IMG/VR virus record: IMGVR_UViG_3300049043_000070
Location: 1 to 64,000 of that record
Strand: one strand, 5' to 3'
Source of the DNA: a virus
DNA: 64,000 bases
Shown: positions 41,567 to 49,252 of the stretch, piece after piece
Numbering within the stretch: the stretch's first letter is position 1
Layout of the letters: every line of letters begins with the position of its first letter
Program-made: the position numbers and the translations under genes
The notes under the pieces: model-generated
Seen by the model: the letters and a program-made list of their open reading frames with translations, nothing else
Database searches by the model: none
What the model was told of the DNA's origin: nothing

Positions 41567-41770
41567 ATGCTTCCTTCCTACAACGCTCTCCAGTTCAGTT
41601 CCAAAGAAGAGCACCTTGCTGCTCTCTATGATGCCTGCCTGCTCATCGTGAATACCTACAACGGTTCTGATGTGCTTGATGGTGTTGATATGGGACTCTA
41701 CACTCCGTTTCAATTCATGAAATCTGCCCGTAACGTTATCAACCAGATTGCTGAAGGTAACATCGTATGA
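41567..41770 (+). CDS. Small unknown protein
   Basis: 67 residues, MLPSYNALQFSSKEEHLAAL, helical. Overlaps the next gene by ATGA. Confidence 0.5.
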   Translation: MLPSYNALQFSSKEEHLAALYDACLLIVNTYNGSDVLDGVDMGLYTPFQFMKSARNVINQIAEGNIV

Positions 41771-42000
41771 GGAAAGTAATTGTAAAACCGAAGAGTAGCA
41801 AGGCGAAGAACCGTCTTGCTAACACCATGGATGGTAACCCTGTCTGTGTTGTAGAGCAAGATACTGGTGGTGAGTTGTTCCTTGCTGCTGAAAATCGCAA
41901 ATACTTCTTCTGGGTCAGCACACGGACTGGTAGCAATCGCTTCGGTGACAAAGCTGACAAAGATTGGGAAGTTATCACTGAAATCAACGCAATCCAATGA
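41767..42000 (+). CDS. Small basic protein
   Basis: 77 residues, MRKVIVKPKSSKAKNRLANT. Basic N-terminus, then an SH3-like strand region (NPVCVVEQDTGGELFLAAEN). Coupled to both neighbours. Confidence 0.5.
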   Translation: MRKVIVKPKSSKAKNRLANTMDGNPVCVVEQDTGGELFLAAENRKYFFWVSTRTGSNRFGDKADKDWEVITEINAIQ

Positions 42001-42167
42001 CTGACCAACATACTCTCAACGTCAAAATCGCTGACACTCTAGAGAAGATCCAACCTATCAATCCAGAACTATACGGTTTGTTGTATAGTAGATTGTATCC
42101 TCCTCATGGAGATATCAAACACTGGAACATGGAAACTCTCAATCTCTTGAATACTATACTGAAATGA
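41997..42167 (+). CDS. Small unknown protein
   Basis: 56 residues, MTDQHTLNVKIADTLEKIQP. Coupled by 4-base overlaps. Confidence 0.45.
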   Translation: MTDQHTLNVKIADTLEKIQPINPELYGLLYSRLYPPHGDIKHWNMETLNLLNTILK

Positions 42168-42379
42168 CCTTGATTGACACATTAGAATACTTCATAGATG
42201 ACACTAGAGCACGGCTATCTGATGTAGAATGGGAGATCCGTGAAGAAACAAACTTCATGGATGATGGACACATGGAGCGCATGGAAGATTTCTGTGAGCA
42301 GTATGATGAAATTCAAACACGGCTACAAGATCTAGAAAAGATCAAATCTATTATTCAAATCATGGAGATTGATGAATGA
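42164..42379 (+). CDS. Coiled-coil acidic protein
   Basis: 71 residues, MTLIDTLEYFIDDTRARLSD, with heptad spacing in two helices. Overlaps the SPFH-like gene start. Confidence 0.45.
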   Translation: MTLIDTLEYFIDDTRARLSDVEWEIREETNFMDDGHMERMEDFCEQYDEIQTRLQDLEKIKSIIQIMEIDE

Positions 42380-42792
42380 ACTACGAAACTAAACCTGATC
42401 ACACTGTTCGTAACGCTGGTATTATTGGCGTATCCTTTATTCTGACGCTGTTTATCATCAACGCTGTTGCTGGTCCGCTGTATAATGTGTGGGCACAATC
42501 GCTACAAGGTAAAGCAGAACTTCAGAAAGCAGAATACACACGTCAAGTTGCTGTGTTGGAAGCACAAGCAAAGAAAGATAGCGCACAACAGTTAGCTGAT
42601 GCTGAGGTTATCCGTGCTCAAGGTGTTGCGAAAGCAAACCAGATCATCGGTAACTCACTGAAAGATAACCGTGAGTATCTTCAGTACCTGTATATCACTG
42701 GACTGGAAGAAGGATCTAACAAAGGTAACGTGACGATCTATGTGCCTACCGAGGGTGGTATGCCTGTCCCGACTTTACAGATGAACAAGTGA
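42376..42792 (+). CDS. SPFH/prohibitin-like membrane protein
   Basis: 138 residues. A membrane segment (residues 14-35, AGIIGVSFILTLFIINAVAG) is followed by a long Ala/Gln-rich coiled coil (KAEYTRQVAVLEAQAKKDSA, then VIRAQGVAKANQIIGNSL). The ending YLQYLYITGLEE then VTIYVPTEGG is the C-terminal pattern of stomatin/prohibitin/HflC proteins. The globular SPFH domain itself is missing, so this is the stalk half. It may form a membrane ring or modulate FtsH-type proteases of the host. Confidence 0.6.
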   Translation: MNYETKPDHTVRNAGIIGVSFILTLFIINAVAGPLYNVWAQSLQGKAELQKAEYTRQVAVLEAQAKKDSAQQLADAEVIRAQGVAKANQIIGNSLKDNREYLQYLYITGLEEGSNKGNVTIYVPTEGGMPVPTLQMNK

Positions 42793-42846
42793 CACTTTGA
42801 GAACTGGCACAGGGCACCTTCACGGGTGCCCTTTTTACTCTATAAT
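42788..42846 (+). promoter_or_regulatory. Dyad/-10 early promoter
   Basis: AGTGACACTT-TGAG-AACTGGCACA ending 42811, 29 bases, perfect TATAAT 42841-42846, 21 bases to ATG 42868. Confidence 0.75.
42812..42836 (+). terminator. Terminator nested in the promoter spacer
   Basis: GGGCACC 42812-42818 pairs with GGTGCCC 42825-42831, followed by TTTTT. It occupies nearly all of the 29-base spacer between dyad and -10. Confidence 0.8.
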
Positions 42847-42867
42847 AACTACATCAACGAAACAACC

Positions 42868-43070
42868 ATGTCTAACAACTCCACGACTGTCCGCTCTGGT
42901 ATGGGTTTCTCTGGATGGTCACTATTCTGTTTATTGGTCTGAAACTGACTGGTTTTATTAGCTGGTCCTGGTGGTGGGTTCTGTCTCCTCTGTGGATCAG
43001 TGCTCTGTTTGTTCTTTCTATTCTTGCTCTCATTCTTCTTCTCACCATTATTACTGAGTTCTGGAAATGA
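42868..43070 (+). CDS. Small membrane protein, one frame break
   Basis: MSNNSTTVRSGMGF then, after a break near 42910, LWMVTILFIGLKLTGFISWS and a second hydrophobic segment ISALFVLSILALILLLTIIT. Two membrane spans are predicted in about 67 residues. Confidence 0.5.
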
Positions 43071-43240
43071 ACTACCTATGCCTTGTTGATGGACTTTTAG
43101 AATACATGAGCACTTCTGAAAGTCACTTTGCTCACTATCAGTTAATGTATGCCGAAGAACACCGTGATGCTGATGTTCAGTATCTCACTCTGACTGATGA
43201 AGAGTATGATGAAATGTTCCCTTATGAGGAAGAAGAATGA
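43067..43240 (+). CDS. Acidic small protein
   Basis: 57 residues, MNYLCLVDGLLEYMSTSESH, ending EEEE. First of a train of ATGA-overlapping genes. Confidence 0.45.
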   Translation: MNYLCLVDGLLEYMSTSESHFAHYQLMYAEEHRDADVQYLTLTDEEYDEMFPYEEEE

Positions 43241-43419
43241 AAGCTAAAACTCGTGTCATCTTAGAGATGGCGATTGAAGAAGGTGTGCGTCGTGGTTATT
43301 CTCGGGCACACAAACATGTTGAAAATCCTACTGAGGGTGCTATCATTGAATCCATTGAGGAGCATGTAATGTCTGCTATCTACGAATACTTTACCTTTGA
43401 TGAGGAAGATTACCAATGA
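43237..43419 (+). CDS. Small conserved-looking protein
   Basis: 60 residues, MKAKTRVILEMAIEEGVRRG, helical, with acidic end. Coupled to neighbours. Confidence 0.5.
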   Translation: MKAKTRVILEMAIEEGVRRGYSRAHKHVENPTEGAIIESIEEHVMSAIYEYFTFDEEDYQ

Positions 43420-43640
43420 CTTACGACGAACTCTACGACCACATCGTAAACTATGTTGCGATGCCACATACTACTATCACAGAGCATGACAAACGCCGTG
43501 CTTGTCTTATTCTTGGAGCATTTGTTGAGTTTATCCTTGACTGTGCTGATCAAGGTATAGATCCTCGCACACTTGATCTGACTGATTATGCCGAGGGTAA
43601 AGTGAATGATTTAGTTGCTGAGATGGAGGAAATCAAATGA
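43416..43640 (+). CDS. Small helical protein
   Basis: 74 residues, MTYDELYDHIVNYVAMPHTT. Acidic helices. Coupled to neighbours. Confidence 0.45.
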   Translation: MTYDELYDHIVNYVAMPHTTITEHDKRRACLILGAFVEFILDCADQGIDPRTLDLTDYAEGKVNDLVAEMEEIK

Positions 43641-43897
43641 GGTTCCGTAACATAGAGTTCCGTTGGAGCAAATGTAACAACAAATATGAACTTGTCAAGT
43701 GGTTTCAACGAAATGGTTCTGTAGAAGAGAGTTGTTATGTGATTGCTTTCTTTGATAAAGACACAGAATGCTACAATATGAGAACCGTAGGGGATAGGTT
43801 CTTTGAGGATAAAGATGCATTTGTAGTTGCCAAGTATGGACTTGAGTTTCTAAATGCCATCTATTATATTGAGAAACAGGAAGAGGAACTGGAATGA
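43637..43897 (+). CDS. Small unknown protein
   Basis: 86 residues, MRFRNIEFRWSKCNNKYELV, strand-rich N-terminus then a helix with YYIEKQEEELE. Confidence 0.45.
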   Translation: MRFRNIEFRWSKCNNKYELVKWFQRNGSVEESCYVIAFFDKDTECYNMRTVGDRFFEDKDAFVVAKYGLEFLNAIYYIEKQEEELE

Positions 43898-44079
43898 CTG
43901 ATATGAAAGAAAAAGCAAGAAAAGTATTCTCTCATTATTATTATGACCCACAACACGACCCTAACTTACATCTTGCTGCTACTCTCCGTGAGGTGATTAA
44001 CCAACTCCAACAAAGCCCTGGTGTGATTATGTGTTATGATTTATTGAAACTATGTGAGGAGATTGAGAACCTTGAATGA
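43894..44079 (+). CDS. Small helical protein, paralogue family member 1
   Basis: 61 residues. The central ATLREVINQLQ and final LLKLCEEIENLE match AALREMAKQLQ and LEQLCKELEVYD of the gene at 44562, in the same order and spacing. Confidence 0.5.
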   Translation: MTDMKEKARKVFSHYYYDPQHDPNLHLAATLREVINQLQQSPGVIMCYDLLKLCEEIENLE

Positions 44080-44134
44080 CACTTAAAGAACTGGCACAGG
44101 GCATCTTCACAGGTGCCCTTTGATGCCCTATAAT
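44075..44134 (+). promoter_or_regulatory. Dyad/-10 early promoter with hairpin spacer
   Basis: AATGACACTT-AAAG-AACTGGCACA ending 44098, 30 bases, TATAAT 44129-44134, 23 bases to ATG 44158. The spacer holds GGGCA 44099-44103 pairing with TGCCC 44114-44118, followed by TTT, almost a copy of the 42812 terminator. Confidence 0.72.
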
Positions 44135-44157
44135 ACTCTCATACACAACAGAAACCG

Positions 44158-44331
44158 ATGGACTACGAAACTTACATCGACATCCACCAGTATTCCACTG
44201 ATGATAGATTTTATTACAAACTCAAAGTCACAGATGTAATGAATATGGATTACTACTATGAGGGTAGTGCCAAAACTCTTGATGATGTTATGGATTGTAT
44301 CAAACTTCATCTCAAACAACACCACATCTAA
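44158..44331 (+). CDS. Small unknown protein
   Basis: 57 residues, MDYETYIDIHQYSTDDRFYY, strand then helix. First gene behind the 44129 promoter. Confidence 0.5.
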   Translation: MDYETYIDIHQYSTDDRFYYKLKVTDVMNMDYYYEGSAKTLDDVMDCIKLHLKQHHI

Positions 44332-44332
44332 A

Positions 44333-44569
44333 ATGACTACTCTCTTTGAAAAAACTATTCCTAAAATGTCTTGGGATACTCAATATCCCGAAGCACACGC
44401 AAAGGAATACTTTCCTTACAACAACTCTGAAGCAGAAGACATTATTTCTGCTATTTCAGAAGATAGTGGTGAAACCATCTGTGGTCGTTCGTTGATTATG
44501 CTTCTTCACCAAATGAATGAACGCATTTATGAACTTGAAAGTGAAATTCGTCAATTGAAAGGTGAATGA
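44333..44569 (+). CDS. Small acidic protein
   Basis: 78 residues, MTTLFEKTIPKMSWDTQYPE, C-terminal coiled coil (MNERIYELESEIRQLKGE). Overlaps the next start. Confidence 0.45.
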   Translation: MTTLFEKTIPKMSWDTQYPEAHAKEYFPYNNSEAEDIISAISEDSGETICGRSLIMLLHQMNERIYELESEIRQLKGE

Positions 44570-44756
44570 AATGACTAAAACAGAAAGAAAGGTAATGGAA
44601 GCATTTTGGAACTCTCATCAACAAGATAGATTTTATTGGCATCGTGATGGTGTTGCTGCTGCTCTCCGTGAAATGGCAAAACAACTTCAAAAATATGGTA
44701 CAATTGATGTGATTGAACTTGAACAACTGTGTAAGGAATTGGAGGTCTATGACTGA
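44562..44756 (+). CDS. Small helical protein, paralogue family member 2
   Basis: 64 residues, and a second ATG at 44571 is possible. Shares the ALREMAKQLQ and LEQLCKELE blocks with the gene at 43894. Overlaps the next gene. Confidence 0.5.
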   Translation: MNEMTKTERKVMEAFWNSHQQDRFYWHRDGVAAALREMAKQLQKYGTIDVIELEQLCKELEVYD

Positions 44757-44934
44757 ACGAGTAAAATTTGTATCAATCTCCCGCACAATTAGTGATGCTT
44801 CTGGTATTCATTACTTGGATGCGATTGATGAAAATGGGCAACACTGGACGGGACAAATGGAAACAGGTGTAGAAAAATGGATCACCTGGAAAGAAATGTG
44901 GAAGAAAAACACTCAACAACCTTATGACTTATGA
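44749..44934 (+). CDS. Small Trp-rich protein
   Basis: 61 residues from ATG 44749 (MTERVKFVSISRTISDASGI), beta-like then WITWKEMWKKN. Confidence 0.45.
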   Translation: MTERVKFVSISRTISDASGIHYLDAIDENGQHWTGQMETGVEKWITWKEMWKKNTQQPYDL

Positions 44935-45362
44935 ATAACGATTGGAAACCATTTGGGATCAACGAAGGGCAAGGTTCCAATACAGTATCTTCATATTCCA
45001 CTTGGGATTATATGAGAATTGAACAACCAAAACGCATTTGTCGTTGTGATTTGTTTGGACAGGGACAAATGGTAATCAGTTTTTATGATGCTCAATCTAA
45101 CCTGTTCCCAATCGTTGGATTAGATTTTGGACACGAGTATTCTTCAATAGTAAATGGAACTTTGAAAATGAATAGAAAACTCTGGGATATTATACGGGAT
45201 GATTTGGGGTATAGTATTGACTGTACCGATGAGATTGTAGATGCCGTTGAGAAATGGTTGCCAAAACCACAATCTGCTGCTGGTTCTCAAAATGTTTATG
45301 TAGAGTGTACTGTTGAAGGTTTCAACGATTGTGTGCGTGAAATGAAGGGTATGTTACGATGA
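44931..45362 (+). CDS. Unknown 143-residue protein
   Basis: MNNDWKPFGINEGQGSNTVS, strand-rich centre, acidic C-terminal helix. Coupled by ATGA overlaps. No family recognised. Confidence 0.5.
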   Translation: MNNDWKPFGINEGQGSNTVSSYSTWDYMRIEQPKRICRCDLFGQGQMVISFYDAQSNLFPIVGLDFGHEYSSIVNGTLKMNRKLWDIIRDDLGYSIDCTDEIVDAVEKWLPKPQSAAGSQNVYVECTVEGFNDCVREMKGMLR

Positions 45363-45508
45363 CTGACGAACAAATTGAAATTCTACGATCACTAATCAAA
45401 GCAGAAGTAGAGCTGGGACTACAAAATGAAAATGGATATATGTGGGCATTTGAACAAGAGAAATCAAATGACCAGGCATGGGAAACATTCAAGGAGACAT
45501 TCAAATGA
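45359..45508 (+). CDS. Small helical protein
   Basis: 49 residues, MTDEQIEILRSLIKAEVELG. Overlaps both neighbours. Confidence 0.45.
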   Translation: MTDEQIEILRSLIKAEVELGLQNENGYMWAFEQEKSNDQAWETFKETFK

Positions 45509-45930
45509 CTGAACCACTACACGCAAAAGTAACAGACGAAGACTTCCAAAAGATTGTTGAGGCATTTGATAATCCTCAACCATATCCAGAGGAAATGTTG
45601 GATGCTGCACGCACAGCAAACAAAGAACGTGAAAAGGAAGAATGGGAACGCAAAGTGAGAAGTGATCGTATTCTTCAACGATACAACACTTACCATAATC
45701 TTGAAACTTCTGGACTTCCTCACGGCACACCAATCACACCAGAACAGCAACAAATGATTGCGTTTCGTTCTATGATTGATGCCTTTAAGTGTGACCATCT
45801 CAATCAAGAATACACTCATATTGCGATTGATGATATTGAGGATTTGATTGAGGGACTTTATCAACAATCTATTGCTTTCTTGGACAGAGTTAAAAAACTT
45901 AAAAAATCAAGGTATAATACTAATGACTGA
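45505..45930 (+). CDS. Helical unknown protein
   Basis: 141 residues from ATG 45505 (MTEPLHAKVTDEDFQKIVEA). Charged helix ANKEREKEEWERKVRSDRIL in the first half, acidic helix then basic tail at the end. Confidence 0.5.
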   Translation: MTEPLHAKVTDEDFQKIVEAFDNPQPYPEEMLDAARTANKEREKEEWERKVRSDRILQRYNTYHNLETSGLPHGTPITPEQQQMIAFRSMIDAFKCDHLNQEYTHIAIDDIEDLIEGLYQQSIAFLDRVKKLKKSRYNTND

Positions 45931-46222
45931 ACCATTTTATCGTTTCTTTGTTGTAGATTATTGTGCCACTGGTGAAGGTAGATCTATTTGGTTGAGAATT
46001 TGTCGTTACTATGAACCTTACGATGGTAGGGATCGTGAAAAAGAACGGTGGGAAAAGTTTGTTGGTCATGAATACTATCTTCAGTGTTCAGAAGAACCAA
46101 CAGAAGAAGAATTCTTCAAAAAATATGACAATCTCATTCCAGAACGTGTTAGAATGATGGTTGAGAAGCGTGACCAACCAATCTTTACCTGGGAAACACA
46201 TTACCATTTTAATTACTCATGA
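45923..46222 (+). CDS. Unknown protein
   Basis: 99 residues from ATG 45923 (MTEPFYRFFVVDYCATGEGR). Shares MTEP with its upstream neighbour but no further similarity was seen. Confidence 0.5.
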   Translation: MTEPFYRFFVVDYCATGEGRSIWLRICRYYEPYDGRDREKERWEKFVGHEYYLQCSEEPTEEEFFKKYDNLIPERVRMMVEKRDQPIFTWETHYHFNYS

Positions 46223-46419
46223 ACGACAAAACACTCTACAATCCAGATGAATTTCTGCTGGATAATATCAAGAGCTATCACTATGAGGTGATGGATGAAG
46301 GGCATCATGTGTGGATGGCATTCTATCTTGAGAATGGTAACACAGGGCACTTGAATATTTTCCTGAATGCTGGTAGAATACAGACACGATATGAGGAATG
46401 GGATGAAACGCTGGATTGA
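46219..46419 (+). CDS. Small unknown protein
   Basis: 66 residues, MNDKTLYNPDEFLLDNIKSY. Overlaps the next gene by 17 bases. Confidence 0.45.
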   Translation: MNDKTLYNPDEFLLDNIKSYHYEVMDEGHHVWMAFYLENGNTGHLNIFLNAGRIQTRYEEWDETLD

Positions 46420-46735
46420 AGATTCACTCTGGGCAATCAGAAATTGTTTCTCATTTAGGTTTATACATTATGATGATAACATTGATCGGTTAGCATTCTT
46501 TGAAGAAATCAATTGTGGTTGGTATCAAATGTATATCTACCCCTATGATGATCTCTATGTACCAATCATATCAGAAGAAAGAAGATTACGGTTAGATCAG
46601 CATCCCATCACATTCTATGTGACACAAGAAGAATTTTATGATATGATGGATATGATTGAAAATCCACAACCAATCTCATCACAACTCAAACAACTGTTAG
46701 AAAGACAACCACCATGGGATACAAATCATGACTAG
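46403..46735 (+). CDS. Unknown aromatic-rich protein
   Basis: 110 residues from ATG 46403 (MKRWIEDSLWAIRNCFSFRF), C-terminal helices with MMDMIENPQPIS. Overlaps the next gene. Confidence 0.45.
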   Translation: MKRWIEDSLWAIRNCFSFRFIHYDDNIDRLAFFEEINCGWYQMYIYPYDDLYVPIISEERRLRLDQHPITFYVTQEEFYDMMDMIENPQPISSQLKQLLERQPPWDTNHD

Positions 46736-46977
46736 AGCACAACAAACAAAAGAAGAATTACTCTACCCAACACCATCAATTAATCCAGATGCTGATCTAA
46801 GTTTTCCCAGAAATTGCTCAAACAAATAATCTCAACAATTTCTCTCATCATGTTAGCTATCTCGCCAATCTTGTTATTGGTGGTAAGATTAAACCAGATG
46901 AAGCATATAAAGAGATTAAGAAACTGTATAAAGCATTAAAGCATTCACATAAGTCACTTAATGGTTCATGGTTCTGA
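46728..46977 (+). CDS. Unknown protein, one frame break
   Basis: MTRAQQTKEELLYPTPSINP then, after a break near 46805, FPEIAQTNNLNNFSHHVSYL and KLYKALKHSHKSL to TGA 46975-46977. About 83 residues. Confidence 0.4.
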
Positions 46978-46978
46978 T

Positions 46979-47183
46979 ATGACACTTAGAGCACAACAAT
47001 TCATGGATGAAGTCTGGCATGAACGTAATACATGGGCAGATACAGAAACTAAACTTGTTGCCGCTATCATTCGTAAACTCCTTACCTCATGCTAAAACAT
47101 ACACAGCATCAACACTCAATAACCTAGAAGTGATTGATAAGAATGATCTCATTACTCTATCAGTAGAACTAGAAAAGTTATGA
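46979..47183 (+). CDS. Small helical protein, possible paralogue member 3, one frame break
   Basis: MTLRAQQFMDEVWHERNTWA to IIRKLL, a break near 47082, then PHAKTYTASTLNNLEVIDKN and LSVELEKL to TGA 47181-47183. It follows the same plan as the genes at 43894 and 44562: helix, short loop, final leucine-rich helix. Confidence 0.4.
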
Positions 47184-47358
47184 TCACATTCTCACAAACA
47201 TGTCATCAACCATACGATAGACATAAGTACAAACTGTTTCTCACTAATGGTAAGGTAGAACAGTATGAACATTATGAAGATGTACAAGTACGATGGTTTC
47301 AAACACCAAAACAATTTCTTCTCACATTGAAGTGATAGATAGAAAGAAAAAGAAATGA
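47180..47358 (+). CDS. Small unknown protein, probable frame break near its end
   Basis: MITFSQTCHQPYDRHKYKLF to QTPKQFL. One frame stops at 47333-47335. A shift near 47318 would extend it as SHIEVIDRKKKK to TGA 47356-47358. Confidence 0.4.
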
Positions 47359-47361
47359 CTA

Positions 47362-47532
47362 ATGATTGATGAGAATACACCTTACAAACTAGCAGAAATC
47401 ATACGAAATACATGGCCTCAGTTGTTTCGTCATAAGAAGGTTGTTAATGATAATCAACAAGATGTTACGCACTGCTCCGCACCAGTGATACCAAGGGTTC
47501 TCAATAATAAAGACCTTATTGATAATCATTAG
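47362..47532 (+). CDS. Small unknown protein
   Basis: 56 residues, MIDENTPYKLAEIIRNTWPQ, with two short helices. It ends at TAG 47530-47532, before a 150-base non-coding stretch. Confidence 0.4.
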   Translation: MIDENTPYKLAEIIRNTWPQLFRHKKVVNDNQQDVTHCSAPVIPRVLNNKDLIDNH

Positions 47533-47591
47533 TAAGAAATAGTTAAAAAAATATGGTATATGTGAGCGAATGAAGATATTAGAGAGATATT

Positions 47592-47651
47592 GTGCGGTGG
47601 AGAGAGTTAAGGTGCGGTAGTGACTAGTAAGGTGCGGTGGAGATGTTGGCT
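47592..47651 (+). repeat. Three 20-bp iterons
   Basis: GTGCGGT occurs at 47592, 47612 and 47632, exactly 20 bases apart. Each is followed by a purine-rich stretch, and AAG or AA precedes the second and third copies. The stretch 47533-47683 has no convincing frame. Spacing near two helical turns is typical of protein-binding arrays. Confidence 0.5.
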
Positions 47652-47683
47652 TAGCGTGCTTGCTACCGAAAGTCAACTGAGTG

Positions 47684-47742
47684 TGTGCCAGATCTCAAAG
47701 TGTCACATAGACCCTCAGAGACCCTCCCAGATGCCCTATACT
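47684..47742 (+). promoter_or_regulatory. Dyad/-10 early promoter
   Basis: TGTGCCAGAT-CTCA-AAGTGTCACA at 47684-47707, 29 bases, TATACT 47737-47742, 26 bases to ATG 47769. Confidence 0.75.
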
Positions 47743-47768
47743 ACCTAGGTAATCAAAAGACATCCCAG

Positions 47769-47942
47769 ATGCTCACTAAGATCCAGACCATTGAGACTGA
47801 CCTCTCCCCTCAAGAGAAGATTGCCCTAGATGATCTGAAAGTTTGTGAGGCGTTCATGGAAGCACGTAAAGCAGGTGACAAGCAGACTGCCCTTCAGTAT
47901 GCTAAAGTGATGATGCTGAAAGCTTTCAACACTGGTTTCTGA
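47769..47942 (+). CDS. Small helical protein
   Basis: 57 residues from ATG 47769 (MLTKIQTIETDLSPQEKIAL). Starts upstream of the -10 were rejected. Helical, with KQTALQYAKVMMLKAF at the end. Confidence 0.5.
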   Translation: MLTKIQTIETDLSPQEKIALDDLKVCEAFMEARKAGDKQTALQYAKVMMLKAFNTGF

Positions 47943-47944
47943 AG

Positions 47945-47983
47945 TTTTCCACAACCTGTGGAAACTGTGGAAACTGTGGAAAA
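47945..47983 (+). other. DnaA-box cluster (cyanobacterial type)
   Basis: TTTTCCACA 47945-47953 is followed by TGTGGAAA at 47957, 47966 and 47975 (the last is TGTGGAAAA, a perfect inverse of the first). TTTTCCACA is the DnaA box form used by cyanobacteria. The first two also form an inverted repeat with a 3-base loop. An AT-rich tract follows. Confidence 0.5.
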
Positions 47984-48101
47984 CTCAAAATCTTAAAAAT
48001 CTCATTTTTTTGATTTTTTGAGTTTTTTAGAAATCTTAGAATTTAACTTTTTTAGTTTTTTAAGATTTTTCATTTTTTTACCAATTAAACTTTAAAGATT
48101 A
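47984..48101 (+). other. AT-rich non-coding tract (possible unwinding element)
   Basis: About 118 bases that are almost all A/T, with repeated T5-T7 runs. A terminator-like pairing of CTCAAAATC with GATTTTTTGAG is imperfect. It separates the DnaA-box cluster from ATG 48110 and fits either a duplex-unwinding region or a terminator plus leader. Confidence 0.4.
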
Positions 48102-48109
48102 ACACACAC

Positions 48110-48358
48110 ATGACGAAATCATTTCAAAAGCTTAATAGTTCTGCTATTAATAGTGTAGAAGTAGATGAAAATGTAGTTAAAGTAGTGTATAATAGTAACT
48201 TAGATAAAGAATATACATTTAACTGTGAAAATGTAGAAGAATTTGTAGAGAATTTGAGTAAAGAACTTGTAGATATTGAACTAGACAACAATAAAGGATC
48301 TGTTGGTCGTTTTATTAACCAACAGATCAAATCTGGTGTTCTAGTTCAATCTAAATAA
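48110..48358 (+). CDS. KTSC-like small phage protein
   Basis: 82 residues. The pattern SAINSVEVDENVVKVVYNSN then KEYTFNCENVEEF and GSVGRFINQQI resembles the KTSC fold (strands with a final helix and GRFIxxxI). These domains occur in phages and toxin-like proteins without a fixed biochemical role. Strongly AT-rich leader. Confidence 0.5.
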   Translation: MTKSFQKLNSSAINSVEVDENVVKVVYNSNLDKEYTFNCENVEEFVENLSKELVDIELDNNKGSVGRFINQQIKSGVLVQSK

Positions 48359-48392
48359 TCACACACAATTTGAGTAACTAAGACCAGAAACA

Positions 48393-48554
48393 ATGACCAA
48401 ACAAAACTATCGCTACAACAACAACGATAAGTTTAAACAATTTGATGAAGATTTTGAAGACTATGGATACGATGTAAAGAATATTCGTAGGCAGACTAAA
48501 AAGAAAGTTACCAAATTTAAGCGTGAAGTAGATGAATGGTATGACAGTTATTGA
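48393..48554 (+). CDS. Small charged protein
   Basis: 53 residues, MTKQNYRYNNNDKFKQFDED, acidic centre, basic helix NIRRQTKKKVTKFKREVDE. Its last codons overlap the next promoter dyad. Confidence 0.45.
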   Translation: MTKQNYRYNNNDKFKQFDEDFEDYGYDVKNIRRQTKKKVTKFKREVDEWYDSY

Positions 48555-48598
48555 AGTGGCACAGTAGTCTCCCAATTGCCCCTGATCTGACCCATACT
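48540..48598 (+). promoter_or_regulatory. Dyad/-10 early promoter
   Basis: TATGACAGTT-ATTG-AAGTGGCACA at 48540-48563, 29 bases, CATACT 48593-48598, 25 bases to ATG 48624. Confidence 0.7.
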
Positions 48599-48623
48599 AC
48601 CTAAGTCAACCGCAATTCAACCA

Positions 48624-48953
48624 ATGCGAGTTATCGAACGCAAGATGAACGCTGCCATTCACGCTGGCAAAGATTTCAAACTTGATAACACTCAAGTGGT
48701 TTCGTACACTAACAGCTCTGATGTGTACCTGCATGGTAATCTGATTGCTCGTGTGGGTGAGACTTGGGTGGAGATCTTTGATGGTGGTTGGCAATCTAAC
48801 ACCACCAAATCTCGCCTGAATGCTATTCTGCGTGAGCATGGTTGCCCTGGTGATTGTGTCTTCCAGAAGAACTATACGTGGTTTGTGACTTTCACAGATT
48901 GTAAAAATCAGAAAGTTACTGTTCCTTTCTTTTCTGGTATGCGTTTGAATTAG
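48624..48953 (+). CDS. Conserved phage protein of unknown function
   Basis: 109 residues, MRVIERKMNAAIHAGKDFKL. The block LHGNLIARVGETWVEIFDGG then TTKSRLNAIL is one I recall from small proteins of diverse phages. Beta-rich with a short helix. A strong terminator follows. Confidence 0.6.
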   Translation: MRVIERKMNAAIHAGKDFKLDNTQVVSYTNSSDVYLHGNLIARVGETWVEIFDGGWQSNTTKSRLNAILREHGCPGDCVFQKNYTWFVTFTDCKNQKVTVPFFSGMRLN

Positions 48954-48963
48954 TGAAATTTCA

Positions 48964-49014
48964 AAATATCGGAAATCTCAATATTTTCATTTTATTGGGA
49001 TTTCCGATATTTTT
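48964..49014 (+). terminator. Strong rho-independent terminator
   Basis: A 14-bp perfect stem: AAATATCGGAAATC 48964-48977 with GATTTCCGATATTT 48999-49012, followed by further T. The loop is 21 bases and AT-rich. Confidence 0.75.
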
Positions 49015-49100
49015 ATAAATTATAAATTATAACTTATAACTTATAATAGGTTATATGTTATAATATACTATTAACATATTAATACTCAAAGAGGTTTATT

Positions 49101-49232
49101 ATGACTATTCAAGAGATGTATCAAGAGATGAAAGAACAAACTCTAGAAGATATCTTGAATGGATATAGTGATCTAGATATCTACGATGATAACTATACTA
49201 TCGTAGATATTGATTATACTACTCAAGAATAA
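49101..49232 (+). CDS. Acidic 43-residue protein
   Basis: MTIQEMYQEMKEQTLEDILN then a Tyr/Asp-rich tail. Unlike its neighbours it has a Shine-Dalgarno-like GAGG (49091-49094) and a very AT-rich leader with TATAAT-type boxes at 49059-49069, so it is regulated differently. Short direct repeats ATAAATT and ATAACTT precede it. Confidence 0.5.
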   Translation: MTIQEMYQEMKEQTLEDILNGYSDLDIYDDNYTIVDIDYTTQE

Positions 49233-49252
49233 TCAATATTGTCAAGCTATAT

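Noticed and set aside
47592-47651. CRISPR array
   Set aside because: Only three 7-base repeats with 13-base spacers. Far too short for repeat-spacer units. No other CRISPR-like array was seen.
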